Positions 53,222 through 64,000 are shown, numbered from the stretch's first letter. The stretch: DNA of 64,000 nt from Ecdyonurus torrentis (GCA_949318235.1 OX439133.1:21885447-21949446), one strand, 5' to 3'. The notes: a model not told the origin generated them from the sequence alone. Numbers and translations: made by a program.

Positions 53222-55964
53222 CAATTTGGGCTCTACATTTTTTTTTGTCTTACTTTAAACGTTCAGCTTAACCTATTCTAATTACAGTTTAAAAATCATT
53301 AAAGCTATAAATTAATGAAAATATAAATAAATATACATTGTACAGTATGTATATGTATATTAATAATGCATAAGATACACACATTCCATTAATAATAATT
53401 AAATACCTAATATAATTGTGTTATAAAATTCATAAATATTTGTTAAATACACATTATGATTTATGTTAATATATTAGTAATGGTTTAGCGCGCAGGGAAA
53501 TGATGATTTCCTAAATTAACATTACGCTTATGAGAAAAAACACTTTTTATTAATTTTATTTTTTTATTATTTTTTTTTTTTCTTACGGTTGTTGAAAAGT
53601 ACTCCCCACCGATTCCGGAATTTTTTTAATTATTTATAAAGTATTATATATATTAATTATAAATATAGTAAATACTAGTCATAATTTTACATGTTTAAGC
53701 TATAGAGCTTTTTTAAAAAAAAAACTCTCAAGAATAATAATATACATCAAATTAATAATATGTTACATATTTATATAATTTTGTTATTATTATTATTTTT
53801 TTTTATCATTATAAATAAAAATATTAATTAAAGATCTTTTTTTACATAAAAAAATATAAAATTTTATTACTTTATAAATTTTTTATTATTGATATAATTG
53901 GTTTTCTGCTTAACAAATAATATGACAATATAATAATTATTAATATTATGATATGGAGTTCGATTGCCTGCGTTGCGTAATAGGCGTGATTCAAATATGT
54001 AATAAATACATTATTTATGAGTATATTATTATTATTGTTAATATATACATAAAAGAACTTCTTTTTTTTTTCCATTTTTAAAATTTAAAAAAATCAAAGC
54101 ATATGTTTGTATTGCCTTTAATAGAATATGTACCAAATTTCAAATAGATTTGCTTACCGGTTATGTGGGAAAAAAAAACATGGTGAGCAAAAATAGTCCT
54201 ATGTTTCCCATGCTATTTTTCCCAACATATATCACATGGTCAAATTGATTTAAAATTTGGTACGTTTTGGCAATACAAATCGGCAATACAATACAAATCG
54301 GGCAATACAAAAAAAAAAAAAAAAAAAAAAAAAAACAGAAAATTAAAAAACAAAAGTTATCGAGTCACACACAAAAAAAAAGGGTTCGATTTAGTAAAAG
54401 TGTTAAATTACACAATACGTGTTGAATTTAAGCTTATATAAATATGTTATTTTGATAATTGATAATATTGTTAAAAGTATCAATATTTTAATTTTATATA
54501 GTAGTAGCAATATGTTAATTTTATATTATGCAATCGTAAAAAAAAAAAAAAAAAAAAAAAAAAGTATTATAAAAATGAAGTCACCATGAAGTCACCACCA
54601 TACAAGGGTCTTTACATATGCAACTAATTTAATATACAACCATTTATATAAATCTGATTATAGAAATAAAAAAGAATATTTTTCCAAACCACAGGTTTTT
54701 TCAAATATTGCGCAAATAAACATTTATAAAGTAAAATAAATAGCTGCATCTTTTTATTTTTTTTTCCAGGGCGGAAATCTATTTTTCTATGTCTTACTTT
54801 ATTTTATTATTTTTTATAATGATATCATTGTACTTATATTTTGTATTGAATTTGTCAATAGGATTTGAATCGCGATAAACGCCAAAATGGAGGTTTTCTT
54901 TTCCCCGACGAACCAAATTCTCCACCACAACCATGGGAATCAGGTCAAAGACAAAACAATAATAGACCGTGGGAACTTCAATTTGCATATAATGGGCAGG
55001 GTGGCAACGGAGGATTTAACCAAGGTCAAGGAGGTATTCCAGGGGTGAATCAAGGTCAAAATGGAAACAACGGGCAAGGTGGAAATGGGGGTATCCCTGG
55101 GGTAAATCAAGGTCAAAATGGAAACAACTGGCAAGGTGGAAATGGTGGTATCCCTGGGGTAAATCAAGGTCAAAATGGAAACAATTGGCAGGGTGGAAAT
55201 GGAGGTATCCCAGGGGTCAATCAAGGTCAGAATGGTGGAAATGGGGGAATACCAGGGGTTAACCAAGGTCAGAATGGAAATAACGGACAGGGAGGAAATG
55301 GAGGTATTCCAGGAGTGAATCAAGGTCAGGGTCAAGGAGGAATTCCAGGGGTCAATCAAGGTCAAGGAAATGGAAATAATCCAGGCATTCCTGGAGTAAA
55401 TCAACAAGGTAATTATTATTATATTATTAAAAAAATTATAAATATTGAGTCTTCTATAAACTTGCTACGAGAAACTTTTTTATAATTTTTTTATTTAATT
55501 ATAATTATAGCAATATTTCAAAGTCTTGTGTTTCGATTTTTTTTTTTAAATTTTTCTTTCTTCTTTTCTTTTTTGAAAAAATTATTGAATTATATTATAA
55601 ATCGTAATTGTATATATAAATATTACAATAATTTCAAATTCTTGAGGTTTCAAAATATTTTTCGGAAATTATAAATCTTAATTTCTATATAGTATTTTTT
55701 AGATATTTTTTCTTCTTCTTTTTTTAACAATCAATATATATATATTTTTTCAGGCACCACGACTACAACTACAGGTCGACCTGCTCGTGAATGTTCATGT
55801 ACAAGTACTGCAGAATACAACCCTGTGTGTGGTACAAACAACAGAACTTACTCAAACCCAGGACGACTGCGATGTGCCACCGAGTGTCAAAGACGTAGTG
55901 GTGTCACTCAAGCACGTAAGGAATTATATGATTTTATAACGTTAGATCAAGTCATAATACGTTT

Positions 55965-56002
<38 letters not shown>

Positions 56003-57399
56003 TACACACACAATAATGTTTAACTAGAGAACTAGAGGTTGCGTTGCAACTTACGGAGGTTATATCTAGCCCCCGTTAGAGATAATAGTCTTCAACATAA
56101 TTAACATAATTTAATCATATTTTACATTATTCAAAACTCAATATAGTTTAATCAAATAATATAAAGTAAAACATATTTTCAAGTAAGTACTTTTACTGCT
56201 AAAAATAGCCTTAATGATAATAAAACGCTTATATGCCTATCGCCTTAAAAAATATTTTAATAGTTTTATGTGTTAGAAAAAAAAATGCATGTGTAATATG
56301 CGTCAGTACTGAAACGAAAGAAATTTATTTTCAACTAATAACGAGGCCTAAATAAAAATTATTACATATTTTATTTTATATAATTAGTAAATTTTTAGTT
56401 TTTCTGTTTAGGGTGTATGCGCATAATGTCATATTTTTAATGTTTTTGAGCGCCATAATGGAGTAATATATGAATAACTTTGTGAAGCATATAGTACAAA
56501 CTTTGTTTGTGTCTATTTTCTTTGGGAAACCGGTTAATTTTGTTGTTATTTTTATAATTTTTCAACATATTTGAGATACTAATTCAACTTAACAGTATCA
56601 ACGCTCTCAAATATATTTCTTAGGTCATTTTTAAACAGGCAAAATGATATATTTTCCTATGCGGCGTATGTTATTTAGTGATCCAGTCTTGGGTTCGATA
56701 CCCAAAATTTCTATAACGATACTATATTATAGTATCACACTATAACGATATCGTTACTTTTAAAAATCTCACCCACGATAACGATGCTATAACGATAACG
56801 ATAGTTTTTCGATAACGATAACTATAAATCATAATGCAATTTTTTATTGAAATAAAATATTTTAAATTCTTCCTTCATGACTGTACTATACCTACAATGA
56901 TAAACCGCCTCATTTATTTATACTTTTTAAATTTTTGGTAATATTTTCTTATTTTCTGCGCACTTTTCTTACTTTTGAGTGTATCTTTTCTTTTTTTTTT
57001 TTTTTTCTTTTTTTTGAGCAAAAAGTATTGTTATAGATACGACGGCAATATCGTCAATTTTTGTTAATATAACGATATAACGATAACTTTTATAAAACTG
57101 TTTATCTATAACGTTTTGATAATCGAATATTATTATCGTTATTGTATCGTTATCATATTTACGATAATCGAACCTAAGACTGTAGTGATCCAATATGGCG
57201 TCGACTTGAATGCATACACCCTATAGAAATTAAATTGACAAAGAACTGAGATTTTAAATTATTATATGTATATAATATACGGCATCATATATAGGTGCAT
57301 GTAACTCTCTCTTAAATTATTATTTTTATTTGATTTACAGAACAGATTACTCTACAACATTACGGAGTATGCCGTACTACACCAGAAACCAGAGGATAA
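50420..57399 (+). CDS. Secreted Kazal protein with Gly/Asn/Gln-rich repeats, gene B
   Basis: Exons 50420-50447, 51486-51610, 54862-55408, 55754-55915 and 57341-57399 join in frame (phases 1, 0, 1, 1) to 306 aa. Signal peptide: MSFVQLFSCCILAIAIFA. An acidic segment follows (DYDVDPENLENVRSWYPG), then LNRDKR/QNGG, a possible dibasic cleavage site. Residues about 95-233 are tandem repeats built on GGIPGVNQGQNGNN, poor in charge and probably disordered or extensible. A Thr-rich linker (GTTTTTTGRP) leads to a C-terminal Kazal domain (Cys 247, 249, 259, 274, 278, 298; EYNPVC, SNPGRLRC, HYGVC). Gene A has the same exon order, phases and Kazal sequence, but its exon 3 is short and basic. An inhibitor tethered to a repetitive extracellular matrix, silk, saliva or egg-coat protein is one idea. 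AATAAA at 57769. Confidence 0.87.
52717..52800. mobile_element. MITE family D fragment
   Basis: ATTATCTTAAAACACGTAAA, GTATCCCTCATTTAAT and GGTGCAGCAGTTTTCT match the centre of family D. Both ends are missing. Intron 2 of Kazal gene B. Confidence 0.6.
52883..53012. repeat. Repeat family F, copy 2
   Basis: AAAGCCTATAGGACAG, CTTAGCGCAGAGATAAAGTT, GGACAATGCTAACTTTATGG and GAGCTTAAGG match 19592-19740. Intron 2 of Kazal gene B. Confidence 0.6.
53481..53720. mobile_element. MITE family D, degraded copy
   Basis: GGTTTAGCGCGCAGGGAAAT, TTAACATTACGCTTATGAG and CTCCCCACCGATTCCGGA match the family D interior, with A+T-rich insertions. Intron 2 of Kazal gene B. Confidence 0.55.
54090..54300. repeat. Palindrome related to 29632-29819
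   Basis: TTTGTATTGCCTTTAATAGA and ACCAAATTTCAAATAGATTT on the left pair with AAATTGATTTAAAATTTGGT and CAATACAAA on the right. It is followed by a duplicated CAATACAAATCGG. Intron 2 of Kazal gene B. Confidence 0.65.
55012..55405 (+). repeat. Coding minisatellite in Kazal gene B exon 3
   Basis: Units of up to 57 bp (19 codons, GGNGGIPGVNQGQNGNNWQ type) repeat in frame, with shorter units that skip the NGNN part. All units keep IPGVNQGQ. Unit length is always a multiple of three, so copy-number changes keep the reading frame. Confidence 0.9.
56408..57225 (+). mobile_element. MITE family B, copy 7, split by a hAT insertion
   Basis: TTTAGGGTGTATGCGCATAA on the left and GGCGTCGACTTGAATGCATA, CACCCTATA on the right are one family B copy. 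It is interrupted after GTTATTTAGTGATC by the element at 56684-57182 and resumes at CAATATGGCG. Intron 4 of Kazal gene B. Confidence 0.85.
56676..57190. mobile_element. hAT-like element nested in family B, 8-bp target duplication
   Basis: The element 56684-57182 (499 bp) begins CAGTCTTGGGTTCGAT and ends ATCGAACCTAAGACTG (16 bp, one mismatch). TAGTGATC flanks both sides (56676-56683 and 57183-57190), and other family B copies have a single copy at that place. The interior is full of ATAACGATAACGATA-type repeats near both ends and has no transposase. Confidence 0.92.
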
Positions 57400-57768
57400 A
57401 GAAGAAAAAAGAATCAATAACATCTGACAGTTTTATATTTTTGATAACAAAACCCTAAAAATTTAATATATTTTTTTTTTTTCATCTGTTGAGAAGTTTT
57501 ATTAAATCTTTATGCTTGCTTTGACTTTTTAATGGACGACTTACATAATTATATGTTTGTGATTGTTGCAACGTACAATTTTTCCATAAGAAATGCATTA
57601 TATTTCAAACTATTTTAAATGGTTCGTTCATTGCAATAAATGGTCCATAGTAACATATTATATATTTATTTATAATCATATTATGACTAAAAATGAATTT
57701 ACAGTCATTTTTAATTTACATTCATTTTTAATTGCGTTAAATTACAAATTTAGTAAATTCCCTTTAAC

Positions 57769-57774
57769 AATAAA
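57769..57774 (+). terminator. Polyadenylation signal of Kazal gene B
   Basis: AATAAA lies 370 nt after the stop codon. It is the first exact hexamer I found downstream. Confidence 0.4.
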
Positions 57775-58480
57775 CTATAGTATGCATGAATAATTTAAAA
57801 CTTTAATAAAATTTCAAGTGTTTGTAATAATATTTATTTAAAATGCATATTTTATACATTTTATATAATGGACTAAAGTAATAATAAAAATTATAATAAA
57901 ATTATGAACATCATCATATAACTACTGTTTGTATAAATTGATTTTACTTTTATTATAATATTATTTTTATCTTTGTTCATTGTTTTTAAAATGTTTATTT
58001 AAATTATGAATATTATATTAAATTTTATTTTGTAATATTTTAAAAGTAAAATAAAAATTCCTAATTTAAATGATATTAAAAAGATGTGTTATTTTATGTT
58101 TAAAGCTCTTTAGTTCAATTTTAAATTACAAATATTAAATTAATTTTCATATATTTTTATTATTAATATTATTTTCTTATTTATATTATATAACTTGTAA
58201 AACTTGGTTACTTGATTGTGAACAATTATTAAATTGAATGTAACAAATTTTTTCTGGCTTTTGTATAGTGTAGTATAAGGCAATAGGGCTATAATAAATG
58301 ATAAATAATTAAGATTAAAGATTCAGATAATAAATGGAATGAATCATTCAGAAAGATAGTAAGCTCTTTAACATGAAGATGAAAAATTCATAATTAAAGT
58401 ACCAACTTTTTCAATACTTTAACATAATCTATATGAATTAGTAATATTAATAAATACAATTTAAAAGAATTTTTCTGAAT

Positions 58481-58812
58481 TTAAGGGAGTAAGGTACCGA
58501 CGTCGGCCATTAGACTCAAATTTTTCTCGTAAAAAAAATCTGAAATTTTGCACAATGATACTTCAGCTTGAGACAATTTCAAATATATAAAAATTTTGGA
58601 GGTTCACCGTGCAAATTAATGTTATATGATTTTTTGAAATTTTAAGCCCATAAGGCCCAATGTTAATTTCAAAACTTTTTTTTTCCGGGACGGTCAAACA
58701 TCATGAAATTTTTATCACGGCTAGTTGATACCCTTAGCTACACAATGATACCAAATTTAGACCCAAAACACTTATAGTTTTGAGATATAAGGTCGGTACC
58801 CTACCCCCTTAA
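58481..58812 (+). mobile_element. MITE family C, copy 3
   Basis: TTAAGGGAGTAAGGTACCGA on the left and GGTCGGTACCCTACCCCCTTAA on the right give TTAA flanks. It shares the interior with the copy at 60092. Confidence 0.85.
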
Positions 58813-58855
58813 AAAAATTCCAAAGATGGGACATTTATATATACATATACACACG

Positions 58856-59314
58856 TAATGAGGAAGGTGAATTTTTTTAACCCCCACTTTTTATGACATT
58901 TTTGAAAAGACCGTTAAAAATTTTTGAGGCGATATTTTTTCTTAAAACGATTGAAGCATGGGAAGTATTTTTAATTAATTTTTGAAAATCGTCCTAAAAA
59001 GACCCTGACGTCATCAATCGGGCATTTATTTCGGAAAGTATTGACCGTAGAAGGTTCAGCAGCCAGTTTTTTGAAATCCTGAGAACGAGCTGATTTCATT
59101 AAACTGGTTACTGAACCTCGAACGATTAGTATTTGCCGAGAAAAAAGTGGAATGATGACGTCAGAGACTTTTTAGGTCGATTTTCCAAAATTAATTAAAA
59201 ATACTTCGCATGCTCCAATCGTCCTAAGAAAAAATAACGCCTCAAAATTTTTTAAAGCTCTTTCCAAAAATATCATAAACTCAACAAAAAAGTTTCAATT
59301 CACCTTCCTCATTA
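58856..59314. mobile_element. Long palindromic MITE with TAATGAGGAAGGTGAA ends
   Basis: TAATGAGGAAGGTGAA on the left and TTCACCTTCCTCATTA on the right are perfect inverted ends. The arms pair over most of the 459 bp (GATTGAAGCATGGGAAGTAT against ATACTTCGCATGCTCCAATC). TGACGTCA occurs in both arms, near 58987 and 59157. TA at each terminus fits a TA target. Confidence 0.85.
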
Positions 59315-59331
59315 TATTATATCTCGTCTTC

Positions 59332-59379
<48 letters not shown>

Positions 59380-60091
59380 CAAAAGGTTTAAAGTAGGCAT
59401 CCCACTTTTCAATTTCTATTGTAGAAATGAATTGCATGTTACCATGGAATTACAAAAATTGCCTTTGCCATTGATGTCTTAATTAATTATTATTAACTAT
59501 ACAATATTAATTATCAGTTTATAGCACAAGATGATCGATGCCTCTTTTTAAGTACATATTAATTAAACTAACAAAATATTTATTTATTTTTAATAATAAT
59601 TGCATTAATAATTGAGTTTAAACGTCAAAGAAGAAAATATATAGATCACTATCTTTTTATTTATTTATTTTAGATATTGTTAATGGATACGAAAAAAAAA
59701 AAGTATCTCATTCCAAAAGACTTAAAATAATATAAGAATAAAAATATAATTAATCCAGCAGGCAGTTCATAGATTATATTATAATATTATAATGAAATAA
59801 AATTTCATTGCAAGTTAAACAAAATAATGGACCACTTGCAATGAACAATTTTTAATTGTTGTAACGTTTTTATGATAACGAATTTCCCATATAAAATGCA
59901 TTGAGAATAATTAAAGACATTTTTAATAATTCATTGATTACAAGTGGTCCATTCAAATTTACAATTCTACAACATACTTGTTTATATTTAGATATATATA
60001 TTAGTTAATAATTACTATGATTCAAAGTATAATCAATATATTATTTTAAATAAACATGCACTTTAATACACAAAATACAAAGAAAAGGCAT

Positions 60092-60428
60092 TTAAGGGAG
60101 TAGGGGACCGACGTCGGCCATTAGACTCAAACTTTTCTATAGTCAAAAAAATATAAAATTTTGCACAATGATACTTCAGTTTAAGACAATTTCAAATATG
60201 TAAAAAAAATTGGGGGGTCACGGTGCAAATTAATTTTATATGATTTTTTGAAATTTTAAGCCCATAAGGCCCAATGTTAATTTCAATAATTTTTTTTTTT
60301 CGGGACGGTCAAACATCATGAAATTTTTATCACGGCTATGTGTGACCCTTAGCTACACATTGACACCAAATTTAGACCCAAAACACTTCTAGTTTTTGAG
60401 ATATAAGGTCAGTACCCTACTCCCTTAA
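60092..60428 (+). mobile_element. MITE family C, copy 4
   Basis: TTAAGGGAGTAGGGGACCGA on the left and CAGTACCCTACTCCCTTAA on the right, with exact TTAA flanks and 337 bp in length. It is the best-preserved copy. Confidence 0.88.
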
Positions 60429-61555
60429 GCAAGATCATGTATTCATTATTTTTCTAATTTTGTATGTGACAAAAATTTTAATTTGTCAACTTTAGTACAT
60501 GATTCAAAATAGGATTACAAATTATAATAATATATGAATCGAAAAAAAAAATATAAAAAAATATCATTACTGTAACATTACTATATTTTATACCGTAATA
60601 TATGAATGGAAAGCAACCAAATAATATATATTTATTGAGCAGAAGAAATTGTACATAGGCATGACAACAGTCAAAGTCTTAACATAGGGAGTTGCTCAAA
60701 AAGATAATTAAAAAGGCAAAGCTAAATTATTAATCATTTTATAACATCACCATTTAATTGTGCAATAAGGGATTTTGTAAAACACGCAACATGGTATAAC
60801 GACGTAAATAGATATATATATAATTATTTTGTATAATGCGACGTAAAATATATTAATATTTGTAATGAATTATGACACAAGATGTTAAAAGTTATGATGT
60901 ATATTTTTGTGCCAAAAGTTATTTTCTGATCCCTCGCTCTAACAAAAATAGATCTGAAATGTTATATAGAAAGCCAATGATCTTTTTAAGAAAACCTTAC
61001 ACTTTTTTCCAGTTGCTTTTAAACTTTCAACGGATATGAATCAGAAATTATTTTGTATATAAAGAAGATTACTTTGATTACAATGTAAGTTACTCTTTAT
61101 AATTATCTTAGTTTTAATATCAATTTTACAATAATTATTAATTACAATAGATAGGCACTTTTTTTTTTTTTTTTTTTTTTTTTTTGATAATACCTTTGTC
61201 ATATTTTCAGACAGTTATATTTTTCCACATTTATAAACCAAATCTATTTAAACTATATTATTTATTTAAATGCTTTTTTTTATATCAGCCATGTTCAATA
61301 TACCTTATAATAACTTCAATAAAGTATGATGGATTAATAGTAGACGATTTTTATTATTTTTTCTAAAATACAATGTAAAACAAATTTGTTCAAAACACTT
61401 TGGAATAATTTACAAATGTGTCTTGTATTTTTTTTTCTCCAATTGTTACTTTGAAAAGTAGTGTACAGATTTTAAGACTTTAGATTTAATGGATTGAAAG
61501 CCCTAGCCGAAAGTGATGCGAGAAAATACTTAATTATTTCCAATCCTATAGCATT

Positions 61556-61602
<47 letters not shown>

Positions 61603-62296
61603 GCACACACTTTACGTTTTTTAAGCCACCAACTGTATATTATTAATAATTCATATACACTAGTATATGTACAGTACAAGTAAACACGATTGTGATTAAA
61701 TGTTTTTACTATTCAAATTAATTAAGCGAGTGCTTCTCAGTAATCAGAACAACACTGATAATTTTAACGCACATGTTTTTAAGTGCGCGGTAATTTGAAG
61801 TTATGGTTTGAGTATTAAATAAATGTACGCTACATATTTTTTTCTAGTAAACAGTACAGATACAGTATGTTAAATGTATTCAACGAGCGAATGCAATGAC
61901 AATTTTACGATGATTTTACTATTAATTAGGGTTAAAACACTAAAAATAGCATTTATTTATATAAATATATACTAATAATAATATTTTAAATTATGTATTT
62001 ATTGTTTAACATTAAAAATCATAATTATTTAAGTCATATAAATAAATATTTATTAAAAAAAAATATATATAATATAATTAATATTAAAAACATTGTAACT
62101 TTTTATTATTTGAAGCTAATAATAATATTATAATAATATTATGTAAAAACATTTACTATTTATAGTATAGTTATTAAAATTCAAGGTTGCATGTATGTAT
62201 TTGCAAAATACTATAACAAAAGTAAAATAAAATATTTCAAATTATTTTGATCTTATTTATTGAATTTTGTTTTATAGGTTTTCATGTCGAATATTT

Positions 62297-62404
62297 ATGT
62301 ATTTGACCCTTGTGCTTCTCTCCCTGGCCTTGCAAAATACAGAGAGTGCTGCTGTAGCCGCCCCTGATGACTCGGAAGCTACAGTTATTCCTCCTTCATT
62401 GGTG
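62297..62404 (+). CDS. Signal-peptide exon of a further secreted protein (partial gene)
   Basis: An acceptor (TTTTGTTTTATAG) at 62277 and a donor (GTG before GTAATT) at 62405 bound an exon. From the ATG at 62297 it encodes 36 aa: MYLTLVLLSLALQNTESAAV, then AAPDDSEATVIPPSLV. The first 18 or so residues are a strong signal peptide, with probable cleavage after ESA. An out-of-frame ATG lies at 62284, and an upstream 5'-UTR exon is implied. The exon ends in phase 0, unlike the first exons of the Kazal genes, so membership in that cluster is not shown. The rest would lie beyond 64000. The product is not recognised. Confidence 0.6.
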
Positions 62405-62491
62405 GTAATTAATTAATGCTCTTCGTATAAAACTCGTCGCCTATACTTATTGATGTAAAACAACAACAACAACAATTTACGAGCTACTGAC

Positions 62492-62818
62492 TATAGGGTG
62501 GTTGCCTTCTTATATAAGTCAACGCCATTTGTGAGCACTAAATAACTGAATATTATTATGGAAAAATGACATATTTTGCCAATTTAAAAATACTTTATTG
62601 CAATATTTTTGAGAGAAATGGTGCGTTAACAGGTAAAAATTGGTTTTCATGTACTGTATGTAAGGAGAAAATAATAATAATAAAAAATACTATAATTTTC
62701 AAAAGAAAATAGCTAAAAAGTACTACTTTTGTCATATACTGAGCAAATGTTATTCATTGATCCAGTATGGTGTTGATACACATTCAATAATTATGACGTC
62801 ATGCGCATACACCCTATA
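62492..62818 (-). mobile_element. MITE family B, copy 8 (inverted)
   Basis: TATAGGGTGGTTGCC at the left, GTTGATACACATTCAATAAT and TATGACGTCATGCGCATACA, then CCCTATA, at the right. The TA-flanked ends are preserved on both sides. It is in the intron after the signal-peptide exon. Confidence 0.8.
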
Positions 62819-62902
62819 GATACTGTTGCACATCCAGTTTTATATAATGCACATTAAAATGAATTAAATACTCGAAAATCTAATAATAGTCAACAGTTTA
62901 AA

Positions 62903-63000
62903 AGGTGACTATAGTTTTACACGACATAAACTTCCGGTTTAATGAACTGCGCATGCGTAGTATTGTAATGCGGAAATGGTTAAAATTATAGTGCAGTCTC
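62903..63000. repeat. Hairpin with central NRF1-like motif, copy 3
   Basis: GACTATAGTTTTA and AACTTCCGGTTTAATG pair with the right side (CGGAAATGGTTAAAATTATA, GTGCAGTC). The loop reads ACTGCGCATGCGTA at 62946-62959. Confidence 0.65.
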
Positions 63001-63009
63001 ACTCTTCTT

Positions 63010-63930
63010 TAAGTTGGCTTTCTCGCCAATTTTTTTAACACTTATTAATGCCAAGTCCACCCATGCCTTATTAACGTATGTACGATTATTGCAAAATTAA
63101 TGTGTCATCCTTCTATTTATAAATTAATATTTAAATTTGTTTAGTGGGGTCGTTGTATTTTTACGTGTTAATGAAGAAGTCTATAATTATATATAAAGTA
63201 ATTTTATGCATATTGTATTGAAGAACATCGTTTTGAATTGATAGATATGCGAATCTATATAATTTTTGAGTTCATTAATTATGTTTAACTAATTTTTAAA
63301 AGTCATGATATGATGTCACTTTTTCCTATTTTCACATGTATATACCGACCGTATCACGTCATTTTTCGATTTTTAAAAAAACTAATAAAAAATACGTAAT
63401 AAACTCAGAAATTAGAAATTCACGCATTAATGGATTCAGGCTATAGCAATGTCCTCTTTAATGTTTGAAATAAATCAACCCCCCCCCCCTCTCTCTCTCG
63501 CTTTTTTTTTGGGGGGGGGGGGGGCTCTTCTTCATGGCATTATGGATTGAAAACGTTATGCAAAAAGTAAATAATCAAATCAAAGTCTATGTTTTTAGTG
63601 CAATATTCTATTTTCCGATGAACTAATAGTGGGGAAAATTCAACAATTATTTTAATGTTATTTTCATTTTTGCTAATTATTATTGTCTTTCATATTATTT
63701 TATAATAATATCTATTTAAAATAAATTTAAACATTAATAATGCTTTTATTGTTACATGAATAGTAAAAAATAAGTTCATTGTAAGTGGTCTATTGACAAA
63801 ATGCATTATTGACTGTTGTATTTTTATAATAATCTCTCATTGTTATACTAACTTTGTGATGAATTATATTTTCCATGAGAAAAGTTTGAACTGGATCACT
63901 ATATATAAGGCTATATAAAAATGAAATGAA
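63010..63930. other. A+T-rich intron or intergenic stretch
   Basis: No exon or complete element recognised apart from the homopolymer cluster at 63479. Confidence 0.5.
63479..63524. repeat. C run, (CT)n, T run and G run
   Basis: Nine or ten C, a short (CT)n, ten T and fourteen G follow each other within 46 bp. The C and G runs are mutually complementary and could fold, and the G run could form a quadruplex with neighbours. Confidence 0.85.
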
Positions 63931-63934
63931 ATGT

Positions 63935-64000
63935 TTTAGTCCCATAAGAGCCCATGTTAACTTCAATAATTATTTTCACTCTTATCTGATGGTCAAGAAT
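63935..64000. repeat. Dispersed repeat reaching the window edge
   Basis: AGTCCCATAAGAGCCCATGT and CTCTTATCTGATGGTCAAGA recur at 33308-33372, and the second block recurs in inverted form near 49659-49680. Only the start is visible here. Confidence 0.6.

Larger units (their letters stand above)
57400..62296. other. Intergenic region after Kazal gene B
   Basis: No exon was recognised. It contains family C copies at 58481 and 60092, a palindrome at 58856, and poly(T) at about 59336-59374, 61160-61184 and 61558-61598. The rest is A+T-rich sequence. Confidence 0.5.

Noticed and set aside
54940..55407. 155-aa minus-strand frame opposite Kazal B exon 3
   Set aside because: It is the antisense of the in-frame minisatellite, and the plus-strand exon has matching splice phases.

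Overview
This window is animal nuclear DNA, very A+T-rich and repeat-dense. Genes are split by introns with GT-AG borders. Insect, perhaps hemipteran, is my best guess. It rests on the gene content (a PINX1 homologue, an LC3-type ATG8, small secreted Kazal inhibitors) and on P-like, hAT-like and TTAA-type (piggyBac-like) transposon remnants. There are no bacterial features.

Genes, left to right. (1) 1-172 (-): the start of a PHD-finger protein cut by the window edge. (2) 14215-14608 (-): a small unrecognised protein. (3) 18020-18645 (-): a small basic protein with a KEN motif, divergent from (4). (4) 19032-22300 (+): PINX1, four coding exons, 298 aa. (5) 22732-26124 (-): a full-length non-LTR retrotransposon with an intact 1050-aa endonuclease/reverse transcriptase and a 12-bp target duplication. 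(6) 32934-37126 (-): an LC3-type ATG8, three exons, 124 aa. (7) 39185-45438 (+) and (8) 50420-57399 (+): two tandem paralogous secreted Kazal-domain proteins of five exons each with identical intron phases. The second carries a Gly/Asn/Gln-rich repeat exon. (9) 62297-62404 (+): a signal-peptide exon of a further secreted protein.

The rest is mostly short non-autonomous DNA transposons (MITEs) and palindromes, and long poly(A)/poly(T) runs. Dispersed families recur: A (TTAA ends, 5 copies), B (TATAGGGTGTAT ends, about 8 copies), C (TTAA-GGGAGTAGGGGACC ends, 4 copies), D (GGTTATCGG or TTACCGG ends) and others. Several insertions have exact target-site duplications that identify the superfamily: a P-element-like 518-bp element with 8-bp duplications, and two hAT-like elements with 8-bp duplications, one of them nested inside a family B copy.

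The genes do not form one pathway. The linked unit is the Kazal cluster in the right half of the window: two paralogues plus a possible third secreted gene. The most unusual patterns are the repeated appearance of the octamer TGACGTCA inside unrelated MITE families, three hairpins centred on an NRF1-like motif, and a palindrome of about 1.2 kb in LC3 intron 1. All exon joins were worked out by eye from splice sites and reading phase, and no database search was possible.
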